27,974 nucleotides of DNA, from contig JAXITR010000027.1 of NCBI GenBank assembly GCA_034679985.1, positions 1 through 27,974 of the forward strand, given 5' to 3'. Positions 27,880 through 27,974 of this stretch are shown here, one piece after another. The notes under the pieces were generated by a model. That model worked only from the letters and a program-made list of their open reading frames with translations, was not told the DNA's origin and did no database searches. The translations under genes were made by a program, and so were the position numbers. How positions within the stretch are numbered: the first letter of the stretch is position 1; each line of letters opens with the position of its first letter. This DNA comes from CAMDTE01 sp034679985 (GTDB lineage Bacteria > Bacteroidota > Bacteroidia > Flavobacteriales > Schleiferiaceae).

Positions 27880-27974
27880 TACGAGATCCCAGTGCTAAGT
27901 GCGCCCCCGTACACAAGGGCCGCAACCCACCAAACCCAATTAGAGGACGCACTTTATTAAACAGCTTTTAACAA

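Noticed and set aside
27638..27971. Open frames of 67-104 codons across the region after the tRNA, both strands.
   Set aside because: They run through terminators and palindromes, have no conserved features, and are explained by GC-rich structured DNA.
1..27974. CRISPR arrays, insertion sequences, prophage genes or toxin-antitoxin and defence modules.
   Set aside because: No regularly spaced repeats, transposase or integrase motifs, or defence-protein motifs were seen in any frame.

Overview
The window looks like a chromosomal piece of a fairly GC-rich member of the Bacteroidota, probably Flavobacteriales. This rests on gene families and signals rather than a database search: a fused cbb3 oxidase subunit (CcoNO) with a one-haem CcoP, two TonB-dependent receptors carrying carboxypeptidase-like N-terminal domains, a DUF4249 lipoprotein, a DUF5916 outer-membrane protein, no clear Shine-Dalgarno sites, and repeated -7 boxes of the TAnnTTTG type.

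Layout. 54-5653 (minus) is a compact ccoI-ccoS-ccoNO-ccoQ-ccoP operon for a high-affinity cbb3 oxidase and its copper loading. Its divergent neighbour (5736-6431, plus) is a Crp/Fnr-type regulator. 6464-9578 holds a DUF5916 barrel protein and a divergent short-chain dehydrogenase. 9668-15539 holds two divergent TonB-dependent receptors; the minus-strand one is split by a one-base frameshift and the plus-strand one is paired with a DUF4249 lipoprotein. 15644-17869 (minus) is a TauE/SafE exporter followed by a persulfide dioxygenase-rhodanese fusion, a sulfide-detoxification pair. 17997-18917 is a DUF1295 membrane protein. 18955-22647 (plus) is a three-gene run: a DUF6695-like protein and two PLP enzymes of different folds that overlap by 4 bases. 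22673-24770 (minus) is mnmH-selD (selenouridine in tRNA). The last part has a small coiled-coil lipoprotein, a C40 peptidase and thiolase on the minus strand, tRNA-Ser(GCT), and a 328-base gene-free, strongly folded tail.

How it fits together. The ccoI and tauE promoters each carry a TGAC-N4-(A/G)TCA palindrome whose centre lies exactly 36.5 bases from the last base of a TAnnTTTG-like box, the spacing expected of class II Crp/Fnr activation. The regulator encoded beside ccoI is the obvious candidate to bind both, which would couple micro-oxic respiration to persulfide removal. Several other genes have their -7 box only 3-8 bases before the start codon, implying leaderless mRNAs and very compact divergent promoters.

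The least explained items are the PLP-enzyme pair at 20009-22647, the DUF6695-like protein with a His-then-Cys arrangement, and the folded element after the tRNA, which ends in a near copy of the tRNA 3' tail. I did not find CRISPR arrays, insertion sequences, phage genes or a defence system.
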